DNA of 13,463 bases from JABRWC01 sp039961675 (GTDB taxonomy: Bacteria > Planctomycetota > Phycisphaerae > UBA1845 > Fen-1342), in NCBI GenBank assembly GCA_039961675.1, contig JABRWC010000178.1:1-13463 (forward strand), read 5' to 3'. The notes below the pieces were generated by a model. That model was not told the DNA's origin and ran no database searches. It worked only from the letters and a program-made list of their open reading frames with translations. Shown in pieces: positions 7,689-13,463 of the stretch. The position numbers and the translations under genes were made by a program. Position 1 is the first letter of the stretch. Each line of letters starts with the position of its first letter.

Positions 7689-7905
7689 CCGGTTTGTCCA
7701 CAGAATCTCGGGGACCAGGGATTGGTTGGGGGACCAGTCTCCGACCGGTCTTTCACCAGGTAATTCACAAGAATGTCGGGGGACCGGTCTCTGACCGGTC
7801 TTTCCACAGAATCTCGGGGACCAGGGATTGGGGAACCAGTCTCCGACCGGTCTTTCACCAGATATTTCACAAGAATGTCGGGGGACCGGTCTCTGACCGG
7901 TCTTT
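7672..7905 (+). repeat. Tandem array of ~52-bp palindrome-bearing repeats, two subtypes
   Basis: Five units have cores starting at 7676, 7732, 7782, 7834 and 7884 (spacings 56, 50, 52, 50). Subtype A (units 1, 3 and 5) has the core GACCGGTCTCTGACCGGTC, two copies of the palindromic octamer GACCGGTC around TCT; the first copy is changed in its last base. Subtype B (units 2 and 4) has GACCAGTC-TCC-GACCGGTC, with the first G also lost in unit 4. Linkers share words such as CACAGAATCTCGGGG and CACAAGAATGTCGGGG, so A and B descend from one unit, duplicated as an A-B pair of about 102-106 bp. Each core can fold into a hairpin, and four of the five are followed by TTT on the plus strand, so the array may also end transcription of the redox operon. 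The first unit contains the stop codon of the molybdoenzyme gene. Unequal linkers and sequence-bearing cores argue against a CRISPR array. Confidence 0.85.
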
Positions 7906-8034
7906 ATGAAACCGTTGGTGGTGGAAGGATTGGGGGAGCAGGGATGAGGTAGTCTGAAATCTTGTGGGAATTGAGCGCGCGGGGCGTCCTTCTGGTGTGC
8001 TTCGAAACGAAGGTCGTTTCCCAGGAGGAGCCCG
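7906..8034 (+). other. Leader region of the transposase remnant
   Basis: This 129-base stretch between the repeat array and the transposase fragment holds no gene. It contains a perfect 7-bp hairpin with a 3-base loop (GAAACGA-AGG-TCGTTTC, 8004-8020) directly before a strong ribosome binding site, AGGAGG at 8023-8028. It probably includes the left end of the former insertion sequence, but I could not define a terminal inverted repeat. Confidence 0.4.
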
Positions 8035-8335
8035 ATGGCTACTGTTACCGAGCAAAAAGCGATCGTCAAGCGGGCGGCTGTTCAGGCGGCGGTCCAGGCG
8101 GAGTCCCCGGCGGCGGGCGCGGGCGGGCAGGCGATTCGGGACCAGGTTGAGGAGCTGGCGCGGGCCGTGGCCCGGCAACTGCCGCTGGCGGCCTTGGAGG
8201 ACGAGGTGAACAACGATCTCCAACGCGATCGCTACCAGCGACGGGGCGAGTTCCGCGGCTACCGCAACAGCACCACCCCGCGGCGGCTCACGCTGGGCAG
8301 CGGCACGGTGCCGCTGGACGTCCCGCGGCCGCCAC
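8035..8335 (+). pseudogene. 5' fragment of an IS256/mutator-type transposase gene
   Basis: The first roughly 95-100 codons match the N-terminal part of IS256-family (mutator-type) transposases in style: a helical leader, then the region QLPLAALEDEVNNDL, the motif RDRYQRRGEFRGYRN and a beta-like stretch, RRLTLGSGTVPLDVPRP. A complete protein would be about 400 residues with a DDE catalytic domain. Here similarity stops after VPRP near 8335 and the frame drifts on to a TGA ending at 8532 through low-complexity sequence that overlaps the next gene. All catalytic residues are missing, so it cannot move itself. AGGAGG lies 6 bases before the ATG, so a short peptide could still be made. The 3' end was lost by deletion or by insertion of the present downstream DNA. 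The exact break point is uncertain by about 20 bases. Confidence 0.7.
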
Positions 8336-8429
8336 ACAAAGGAGCGGAACGCCGCCCTGCGCGGGTTGGACTCCCGCGACCTCCGTTCCTCCGCGTCCCC
8401 TCCGCGCGCTCACCGCCCGCTCCCGACGC

Positions 8430-8457
8430 TTGCCCGCTTCGCCCCGCCCCCTACAAT
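8430..8457 (+). promoter_or_regulatory. Probable promoter of the ComM-like gene, leaderless transcript
   Basis: TTGCCC (8430-8435) and TACAAT (8452-8457, 5 of 6 bases of the -10 consensus) are 16 bases apart. The ATG at 8465 starts 7 bases after the -10 box, just where transcription should begin. No Shine-Dalgarno sequence precedes this ATG. A leaderless mRNA is the simplest reading. Confidence 0.5.
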
Positions 8458-8464
8458 TCCCCCC

Positions 8465-9994
8465 ATGTTGGCGCGCGTGCAGAGCGTCTCCCTCGCGGGA
8501 ATCGAGGCTCGGGCCTGCGAGATCGAAGTTGACGTGACCGGCCGCGGATTCGGTTATCCCACACTGGTCGGCCTGCCGGATTCCGCTCTCAAGGAAAGCG
8601 TCGACCGCATCCGCAGCGCTCTGACCAACTCCGGCTTCGTCCCGCCGCGCTCCAAGACGACGATCAACCTCGCCCCGGCCGACACCAAGAAGGAAGGCCC
8701 GTCCTTCGACTTGCCGATCGCGATCGGCCTGCTCATGGCCGACGACCAGATTCGCTGCGAAAACGCCGGCGATTTTCTCATCGCCGGCGAACTGGCCCTC
8801 GACGGCCGCGTCCGCCCGATCAAGGGCGCCCTGTCGATGGCCCTTCACGGTCGCGAGAATGGCATTCACGGCCTGATCGTCCCGCGTGAAAACGCCGAGG
8901 AGGCCGCGGTCGTCGACGGCGTGCAGGTCTACGGCATCAGCTCGCTGGCCGAGGCGGTCGGCTTTCTCGCGGCCCAGTTGCCGCTGGAGCCGACGCAGGT
9001 CGACCTGCCGGCCATGTTCGCGCTCGCGGCCCGCTACGACGCCGATTTCGCCGACGTGCGCGGCCAGGAGCACGTGAAGCGCGCCCTGCTGGTCGCCGCG
9101 GCCGGGCGGCACAACGTGCTGATGATCGGTCCGCCGGGCGCCGGCAAGACCATGCTCGCCAAGCGCATCCCGACCATCCTGCCGCCGCTGTCGCTGGACG
9201 AATCCCTGGAGACCACCCGCGTCTACTCCGCCTCCGGCAAGCTCAACGCCGGATCCAGCCTGATGGCCACGCGCCCCGTTCGGCAACCGCATCACTCGAC
9301 CAGCATGCCCGCGCTGGTGGGCGGCGGAACGATTCCCACCGCAGGCGAGGTGTCGCTGGCCCACCACGGCGTGCTGTTCCTGGACGAGTTTCCCGAGTTC
9401 AACCGCACCGTGCTGGAGTCGCTGCGGCAGGTGCTCGAAGACGGACGCGTGACCATCGCGCGGGCCCACAGCGCGGTGGAGTTTCCCGCGGACTTCATGC
9501 TCGTGGCCGCGATGAACCCCTGCCCCTGCGGCTACTTCACCGACCCGCGAAAGCCATGCAAGTGCTCCGCGCCGCAGATCGACCGCTACCTGGCGCGCAT
9601 CTCCGGGCCCCTGCTGGAACGCGTCGACATCCACGTCGAGGTCCCGGCCGTGCCCATTTCGCAGCTTCGCGACACGCAGACCGGAACAGACAGCGCCGCG
9701 ATGCGGGCGCAGGTGGAGCGCGCCTGGCGAGTGCAACGCGAACGCTTCGGTCCGGGCTCCACCACCACCAACGGCCGTATGAGCAGCCGCGACCTGCGCA
9801 AGCACTCGAAAATCGACGACGCCGGCGAACGCATCCTGCGGCAAGCCGTGAGCGAGCTGGGCCTGAGCGCCCGCGCGCACGACAAGGTGCTGCGCGTGGC
9901 GCGCACGATCGCCGACCTGGCCGGCCAGACCAATATCACCGCGACGCACCTGGCCGAGGCGATCTCGTATCGTCGCCTGGACCGGGCATTGTGA
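8465..9994 (+). CDS. comM: ComM/YifB-family AAA+ ATPase (Mg-chelatase-like)
   Basis: A complete 509-residue member of the YifB/ComM family, about the usual length. Residues 1-170 are the Lon-protease-like N-terminal domain, beginning with the typical MLARVQSVSLAGIEA. Next is the AAA+ core with Walker A GPPGAGKT (222-229) and Walker B VLFLDEF (303-309). Cys353, 355, 365 and 367 (CPCGY ... CKC) form a probable zinc site. A helical Mg-chelatase-type C-terminal domain follows (about 410-509). ComM in naturally competent bacteria is a hexameric helicase that promotes branch migration during integration of transformed DNA; outside them the role is less certain, and no chelatase function should be assumed. 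The ATG at 8465 matches the family start. The frame stays open upstream to 8366, but those codons are low-complexity and overlap the transposase remnant. It appears to have its own promoter. A pilus ATPase gene lies 2 kb away. Confidence 0.92.
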   Translation: MLARVQSVSLAGIEARACEIEVDVTGRGFGYPTLVGLPDSALKESVDRIRSALTNSGFVPPRSKTTINLAPADTKKEGPSFDLPIAIGLLMADDQIRCENAGDFLIAGELALDGRVRPIKGALSMALHGRENGIHGLIVPRENAEEAAVVDGVQVYGISSLAEAVGFLAAQLPLEPTQVDLPAMFALAARYDADFADVRGQEHVKRALLVAAAGRHNVLMIGPPGAGKTMLAKRIPTILPPLSLDESLETTRVYSASGKLNAGSSLMATRPVRQPHHSTSMPALVGGGTIPTAGEVSLAHHGVLFLDEFPEFNRTVLESLRQVLEDGRVTIARAHSAVEFPADFMLVAAMNPCPCGYFTDPRKPCKCSAPQIDRYLARISGPLLERVDIHVEVPAVPISQLRDTQTGTDSAAMRAQVERAWRVQRERFGPGSTTTNGRMSSRDLRKHSKIDDAGERILRQAVSELGLSARAHDKVLRVARTIADLAGQTNITATHLAEAISYRRLDRAL

Positions 9995-10083
9995 TCCCGT
10001 CGATCCGATCGCAACCCGCGATGGATTCGCCGATGTCCCGCCGCTTCGTTTCGCGATCTCCGACCCACCCAACCAGAAAGCAC

Positions 10084-10110
10084 GCATGCCGCAGGCTGGC
10101 TTGCCCGTGC
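10084..10110. other. Imperfect hairpin between the comM-like gene and the secreted-protein gene
   Basis: GCATGCCGCAGGCT (10084-10097) and TTGCCCGTGC (10101-10110) form an imperfect inverted repeat that pairs mostly through G-C and G-U pairs in RNA. It lies 90 bases past the comM-like stop codon in a 227-base gap and could be a terminator or a dispersed repeat copy. No T-run follows. The rest of the gap holds no gene, only a possible -10 box (CATAAT 10181-10186) without a partner -35 element. Confidence 0.3.
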
Positions 10111-10221
10111 CGACCGTCACATCCGCGGCGCGAAGACCAGCCACGCGGTTTTCCTCTCGCCGCCGACGGGCCGCCGCGCGCATAATGTCTTGCATCATCG
10201 GGGGCCGCAGGGAGGTTTCGA

Positions 10222-11907
10222 ATGCCGTGCCCCGCCCCTCGAGTTGCGCTCGCCGCTGTTGCTTCTCGATTCGCTGCCTGCGCGGCGGTCGCGTTGCTCT
10301 CGCAAGCAAGTCGCGCGCAGCCGACGCTGAACGTGGAACTTCTTGCCAAGGCCCAGCCCGACGAGTGTTACGCAGGCATCGGCCAGCCGTATCCTCAGGG
10401 AGCGCCGAACTGCCCCGAAGGCAGCACGCCGAAGGTCAGCGGTTCGTACGTCTGGAGCCTCATCAAGGCGGGTGACCGGCTCTGGTTCGGTACGGTCAAG
10501 AACATCTTCTGCCAGTCGCGCGGACTGAACTTCGAAGAGACCGAGCCGTTTGAGACGCACGGGCTTGTCTGCGAGTTCGGCGAGTCGGCCTTCGCCGCGG
10601 AGAATCCCGGCCTCCCGCCGCCGCTCGGCGACTGGCGGCCGCCGGCGATCTACACGTACGACCTCGCCGCCGCGCCGGAGTCCGCGCTGGTCGAACGTTC
10701 AGCGAACCTCCCATTCATGGATCGGATTCGGCTGAACACGACCGTCGGGTTCCGCTCCGCCGCCGCACACAACAACGTGGTCTTCCTGGCAGGCACGAGC
10801 CTCTACGGACGCGTGAACCTGTTCGCGTTCCGCGCGGACACGGGAACGCTGATAGGCTCGACTACGCTCCAGCCGTTCGACGCCGTGCGGCAATGGCGCG
10901 TGGAGAACGGCGTGCTGTACGTCGGCGTGAGCCTGCGCGGCGCCGGCGGGGTGATCCTCCGCTGGACCGGCAGCGTCAGCGACCCCTTCCGGTTCACGGC
11001 CGTCGGGAACCTCGATGCGTTTCCAGCCAACCTCGCCGTCCACCAGGGGCGTCTGTTCGTCACGACCTGGCCGACGGTCGGGGCCAACCGTGTCCCCGCC
11101 GGCGTGTGGATCAGCCCGCGCATCCCCCCCGGGGGCCTGAACGCGCTGCACGCCAACCGCTGGACCGAAGTCTGGCGCTTTGAGGAATACGAGCCCGACC
11201 CGATCGTCGCCTCGACCTACGGCGGCGGCGCGATCGCGTCTTATGGCGACTGGGCCTACTGGGGCTCGATGCACATCCCCCAGGCGGCGCAGGTGGAATG
11301 GGCGGAGGTCTACGGCGAGCCGCAGACGCCGGAGCAGGAGCGGATGGTCAGCGAAGGCACGCTACGCGCGGTCTCGATCTTCCGCGGGCGTGTGAACGAC
11401 GTGGGAGAGTTCGAGACGCAGCTTCTTTACGGCGACGACATGCTGCCCGTTTACGACGCGGTTCAGAATGTTTTCGTTCCGACTCCGAACGGCATGGGAT
11501 CGGCGCTCTTCGGCCCGTCCGGTTTCGGAAACAAGCTGAACAACTACACGTGGTCGATGCTCGTCCACAACAACCGGCTGTTCGTCGGGATCGGCGATCA
11601 GTCGTATCTCACGTACGACCGCGCCGAGATACTCGGGCAGAACCCGGTGCTGCTGTGGATTCTGCTTTCGCCATACTTCGGCGGCGACCTGTGGCGGTTC
11701 GAGGACGCCGACACACCCGCGGTGCCGGAGGACCTGCACGGTCTGGGCAACTACACGAACTGGGGCGTGCGTACGTTGATCGCGGACGGCGACACGATCT
11801 ACGCCGGGACGGCCAACCCGATGAGCCTGCTGACCGATCCCACGGACAACATCCCGGAGGGCGGCTGGGAGCTGTTGCGGCTCACGCCGATCGACGGAGC
11901 GCCGTAG
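10222..11907 (+). CDS. Secreted protein, probable seven-bladed beta-propeller, unknown function
   Basis: A 561-residue protein with an N-terminal signal peptide (hydrophobic 8-28; likely cut after Ala32 in ASRA-QP). I recognise no named family. The mature part contains seven similar strands of the type Gly/Asn-x-LeuTyr-Val-Gly-Thr: DRLWFGTV (85), NNVVFLAGTSL (184), NGVLYVGVSL (229), QGRLFVTTWP (275), GDWAYWGSMHI (342), NNRLFVGIGD (450) and GDTIYAGTANP (523). Several are followed by strands such as GGVILRWTG, EVWRFEEY and GGDLWRFED. Seven repeats fit a seven-bladed beta-propeller. Cys49, 64, 97 and 117 could form disulfides, in keeping with export. There is no visible catalytic motif, membrane anchor or sorting signal; a surface or periplasmic binding or structural role is a guess. 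GGAGG 6 bases before the ATG fixes the start. Its stop lies 6 bases from the stop of the convergent pilT gene. Confidence 0.75.
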   Translation: MPCPAPRVALAAVASRFAACAAVALLSQASRAQPTLNVELLAKAQPDECYAGIGQPYPQGAPNCPEGSTPKVSGSYVWSLIKAGDRLWFGTVKNIFCQSRGLNFEETEPFETHGLVCEFGESAFAAENPGLPPPLGDWRPPAIYTYDLAAAPESALVERSANLPFMDRIRLNTTVGFRSAAAHNNVVFLAGTSLYGRVNLFAFRADTGTLIGSTTLQPFDAVRQWRVENGVLYVGVSLRGAGGVILRWTGSVSDPFRFTAVGNLDAFPANLAVHQGRLFVTTWPTVGANRVPAGVWISPRIPPGGLNALHANRWTEVWRFEEYEPDPIVASTYGGGAIASYGDWAYWGSMHIPQAAQVEWAEVYGEPQTPEQERMVSEGTLRAVSIFRGRVNDVGEFETQLLYGDDMLPVYDAVQNVFVPTPNGMGSALFGPSGFGNKLNNYTWSMLVHNNRLFVGIGDQSYLTYDRAEILGQNPVLLWILLSPYFGGDLWRFEDADTPAVPEDLHGLGNYTNWGVRTLIADGDTIYAGTANPMSLLTDPTDNIPEGGWELLRLTPIDGAP

Positions 11908-11913
11908 GCGGCC

Positions 11914-13050
11914 TTAATGCGCCGACGGATGCTTGATGCGATGCACCAGCGTCTGCGCTGAAACCTTGATCCCGCGCACGCGCCCCATGAGCGCCTCGCG
12001 GTTCGGCGCGTACTCCATCGCCGTGTCGAGATACACCATCCCCTGCTCGACCAGGTCCGCCAGCGAGCTGGTGAAATCGTGCATTCCACTCTGCTTGCTG
12101 CCCTGGATGATCGCCGGCAGGTCTGAGTCACTGCCCTCGCGGATTTTCTCGACAACCACCGGCTCACCCAGGAGCACCTCGGTCGCGGGCACGCGCCCGA
12201 TCTTCGGATCGATCGCCGGCACGAGCCGCTGGGCCGTGATCGCCCGGGTCGTGTTCGCGATCGCGCTCCGTACGAATTCGTGCTGCTCACGCGGGAAGAA
12301 CTCCAGCATGCGCGTCAGCGACTGCATCGTGTCCGCGGTGTGCAGCGTGCCGAACACCAGGTGACCCGTCTCGGCCGCCTGAAGCGCCGCCAGCACCGTC
12401 TCCTTGTCCCGCAGCTCGCCGACGAAGATCACGTCCGGGTCCTCGCGCACCGCGGCCCGCAGACCATCGGCAAACGTCGGCAGGTCCAGGCCGATCTCGC
12501 GCTGGCTGACGATGCACTTCTTGGCCTTGAAAACGTATTCGACCGGGTCTTCGATGCTGATCACATGTTCGTTGCGCGTCTCGTTGATGTGGTCGATCAT
12601 CGCCGCCATCGTCGTGCTCTTGCCGCAACCCGTCACGCCGCAGACCAGCACGATCCCCTCGTTCGTCTCCGCGGCCAGCTTCTCGTAGATCGGAGGTAGG
12701 TGCAGCTCCTCGAAGCGCGGGATGACCGCTTTGACGCGCCGGATCGCCGCGTGCATGTGCCCGCCGGCGCGCATCACGTTGATGCGGAAGCGGTCGCCGT
12801 CGGGAAGATGAAACGCGAAGTCCAGCGAGCCGCGCTCCTCGTAAATTTCGTACCGGGCCTTGGGGATGATCGGCTTCATCAGCTCTTCGATCTGGAATCC
12901 GTCGATGCGGAACGGCTCCACGTCGGTGCGGCGCAGCTCACCGGCCACGCGGTACACCGGCGGCAGGCCCGTCTTCATGTGCAGGTCGCTGGCTTCGAGC
13001 TTCTTCATCGCTTCCAGCAACGGGATGATCGAATCGGGAAGTTTGTTCAT
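11914..13050 (-). CDS. pilT: PilT-type twitching motility ATPase
   Basis: A 378-residue type IV pilus ATPase of the PilT/PilU branch, which drives pilus retraction from the cytoplasmic side of the inner membrane. Residues 1-105 are the N-terminal PAS-like domain (ASDLHMKTGLPP). Next come Walker A GVTGCGKS (138-145; the usual form is GPTGSGKS), the Asp box around ISIEDPVEYVF (164-174), Walker B DVIFVGELRD (206-215) with catalytic Glu212, and the His box GHLVFGTLHT (229-238). The C-terminal part (SDLPAIIQGSKQSGMHDFTSSL) is PilT-like rather than PilB/GspE-like, and the length fits PilT. The ATG at 13050 has AGGA 8 bases upstream; the TTG just before it is less likely. No other pilus gene is in the window, so partners must lie elsewhere. 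It could instead be a PilU paralogue. Transcription probably starts near 13192. Confidence 0.92.
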   Translation of the reverse strand: MNKLPDSIIPLLEAMKKLEASDLHMKTGLPPVYRVAGELRRTDVEPFRIDGFQIEELMKPIIPKARYEIYEERGSLDFAFHLPDGDRFRINVMRAGGHMHAAIRRVKAVIPRFEELHLPPIYEKLAAETNEGIVLVCGVTGCGKSTTMAAMIDHINETRNEHVISIEDPVEYVFKAKKCIVSQREIGLDLPTFADGLRAAVREDPDVIFVGELRDKETVLAALQAAETGHLVFGTLHTADTMQSLTRMLEFFPREQHEFVRSAIANTTRAITAQRLVPAIDPKIGRVPATEVLLGEPVVVEKIREGSDSDLPAIIQGSKQSGMHDFTSSLADLVEQGMVYLDTAMEYAPNREALMGRVRGIKVSAQTLVHRIKHPSAH

Positions 13051-13198
13051 CAATGGCTTCCTGGACCACGCCGTCCATCGCCGCCGACTTCGCGAGCTTC
13101 GCGCTCACACGGGCTGCCGAACGCGCGCTCCTCACACACGGCAAGCCGAACCTGGCGCAGCCTGTCGATCGCCAGCCGCTGCCGGCGCCCAGGCACAA

Positions 13199-13227
13199 AT
13201 CGTATCCTGATAAAAACTTACGGACAA
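13199..13227 (-). promoter_or_regulatory. Sigma-70-like promoter of pilT
   Basis: Read on the minus strand, TTGTCC (13227-13222) and TACGAT (13204-13199) are separated by exactly 17 bases with an A/T-rich spacer in otherwise GC-rich DNA. Transcription would start near 13192 and leave an untranslated leader of about 140 bases before the pilT ATG at 13050. That leader holds no ORF I can support, only small dyads such as CGCGA-GCT-TCGCG at 13091-13103. Confidence 0.6.
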
Positions 13228-13256
13228 GTGTCTTGAACCCTACGTCCCGGCGCACG

Positions 13257-13270
13257 CGCATGCGCATGCG
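13257..13270. repeat. 14-bp perfect palindrome upstream of the pilT promoter
   Basis: CGCATGCGCATGCG reads the same on both strands and lies 30 bases upstream of the proposed -35 box of pilT. It could be a binding site for a dimeric regulator. It is also a simple alternating purine-pyrimidine run that can arise by chance. Confidence 0.4.
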
Positions 13271-13298
13271 TCATGCCTCTGCTCCCAACCGACTTGGT

Positions 13299-13463
13299 CT
13301 ACCGCGCGTTCTTGCGCGCCTGCGCGCCGTGCTCGAAGGCGCGCCGAGTGCGGCGGACGTGGCGTCCGCATTCCGGGCACTCCGCACCCTCGTCATTCTG
13401 AGAGTATCTTGCCTGCGCCTGAAATCCGTGGAATACTTCAGTTATCGTCGCGTGGTGCAACGC
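13299..13463 (-). CDS. Partial reading frame with a CPECG knuckle, possible 3' end of a gene
   Basis: A minus-strand frame is open from the window edge to a TAG at 13301-13299 and gives the last 54 residues of a possible protein. It has Cys-Pro-Glu-Cys-Gly near the middle, half of a zinc-ribbon-type site, followed by a basic tail rich in Arg, Ala and Lys. The second Cys pair, if any, would lie outside the window or be missing. The frame has the same direction as pilT and ends about 70 bases before the pilT promoter, a sensible layout for an upstream gene. In GC-rich DNA an open frame of this length occurs easily by chance, so this is tentative. A hairpin (GCGGACG-TGG-CGTCCGC, 13353-13369) lies within it. 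Confidence 0.3.
   Translation of the reverse strand, partial: ALHHATITEVFHGFQAQARYSQNDEGAECPECGRHVRRTRRAFEHGAQARKNAR

Noticed and set aside
7672..7905. CRISPR array
   Set aside because: The regularly spaced dyads resemble one at first glance, but the intervals between cores are themselves repeats rather than unique spacers, and no cas gene is present.
7670..7909. 79-codon plus-strand frame covering the repeat array
   Set aside because: Its repetitive protein is explained by the ~102-bp repeat period (a multiple of three between later units); no ribosome binding site or known domain.
7257..8069. 270-codon minus-strand frame running through the repeat array
   Set aside because: Much of it is translated repeat sequence (repeating RSETGPP-like words) and the rest is antisense to the molybdoenzyme 3' end.
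8465..9994. Magnesium chelatase for (bacterio)chlorophyll synthesis
   Set aside because: The Lon-like N-terminal domain and the start sequence define the ComM/YifB family. No pigment synthesis genes are near.
8288..10309. 673-codon open frame on the minus strand
   Set aside because: It is antisense to the comM-like gene, whose protein has all family motifs. Long antisense frames are expected in GC-rich coding DNA; its translation is low-complexity without motifs.

Overview
The window is GC-rich DNA (by eye well over 60% G+C) with compact, mostly single-gene transcription units. It looks like a free-living Gram-negative-type bacterium. A planctomycete-like lineage is my best guess, from the style of the hypothetical genes, the secreted and lipoprotein-type proteins and the simple-repeat clutter. 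No rRNA or other marker gene here proves it.

Left part (1-2083): a gene-poor edge, then two minus-strand genes in one unit: a putative lipoprotein with a HEAT-like C-terminal part (1127-2083) and a small membrane-anchored coiled-coil protein (417-1085). I recognise no function for either. A divergent intergenic region separates them from a complete nucleoside diphosphate kinase gene, ndk (2239-2691, plus strand).

Centre (2806-7688): a two-gene redox operon. The first gene fuses a four-cluster ferredoxin subunit (PsrB type) to an eight-helix NrfD/PsrC-type quinone-interacting membrane subunit. The second, starting 14 bases later, is a large molybdopterin (bis-PGD) oxidoreductase with an N-terminal [4Fe-4S] site and a probable Cys metal ligand. 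Neither has a visible Tat or Sec signal. The charge pattern of the membrane loops puts the iron-sulfur side in the cytoplasm, so this is probably a cytoplasm-facing complex exchanging electrons with the quinone pool. The substrate cannot be read from the sequence. The catalytic gene carries three low-complexity in-frame insertions, two of them containing short tandem repeats, and its stop codon lies inside a tandem palindromic repeat array.

Repeat and remnant zone (7672-8464): five units of about 52 bp in two alternating subtypes, each with a 19-base dyad; then the 5' end of an IS256-type transposase gene that breaks off after about 95 codons; then a probable promoter so close to the next start codon that the mRNA may be leaderless.

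Right part (8465-13463): a complete ComM/YifB-family AAA+ ATPase gene; a secreted protein with seven similar beta-strand motifs that suggest a seven-bladed propeller; and, convergent with it, a PilT-type pilus retraction ATPase with a recognisable sigma-70-like promoter about 150 bases upstream. At the right edge a minus-strand reading frame with a CPECG knuckle enters the window and may be the end of another gene.

The most interesting points are the fused, apparently inward-facing molybdoenzyme complex, the repeat array that supplies the 3' end of its catalytic gene, and the repeat-derived inserts inside that gene. I see no CRISPR array, tRNA, rRNA, toxin-antitoxin or recognisable defence system.
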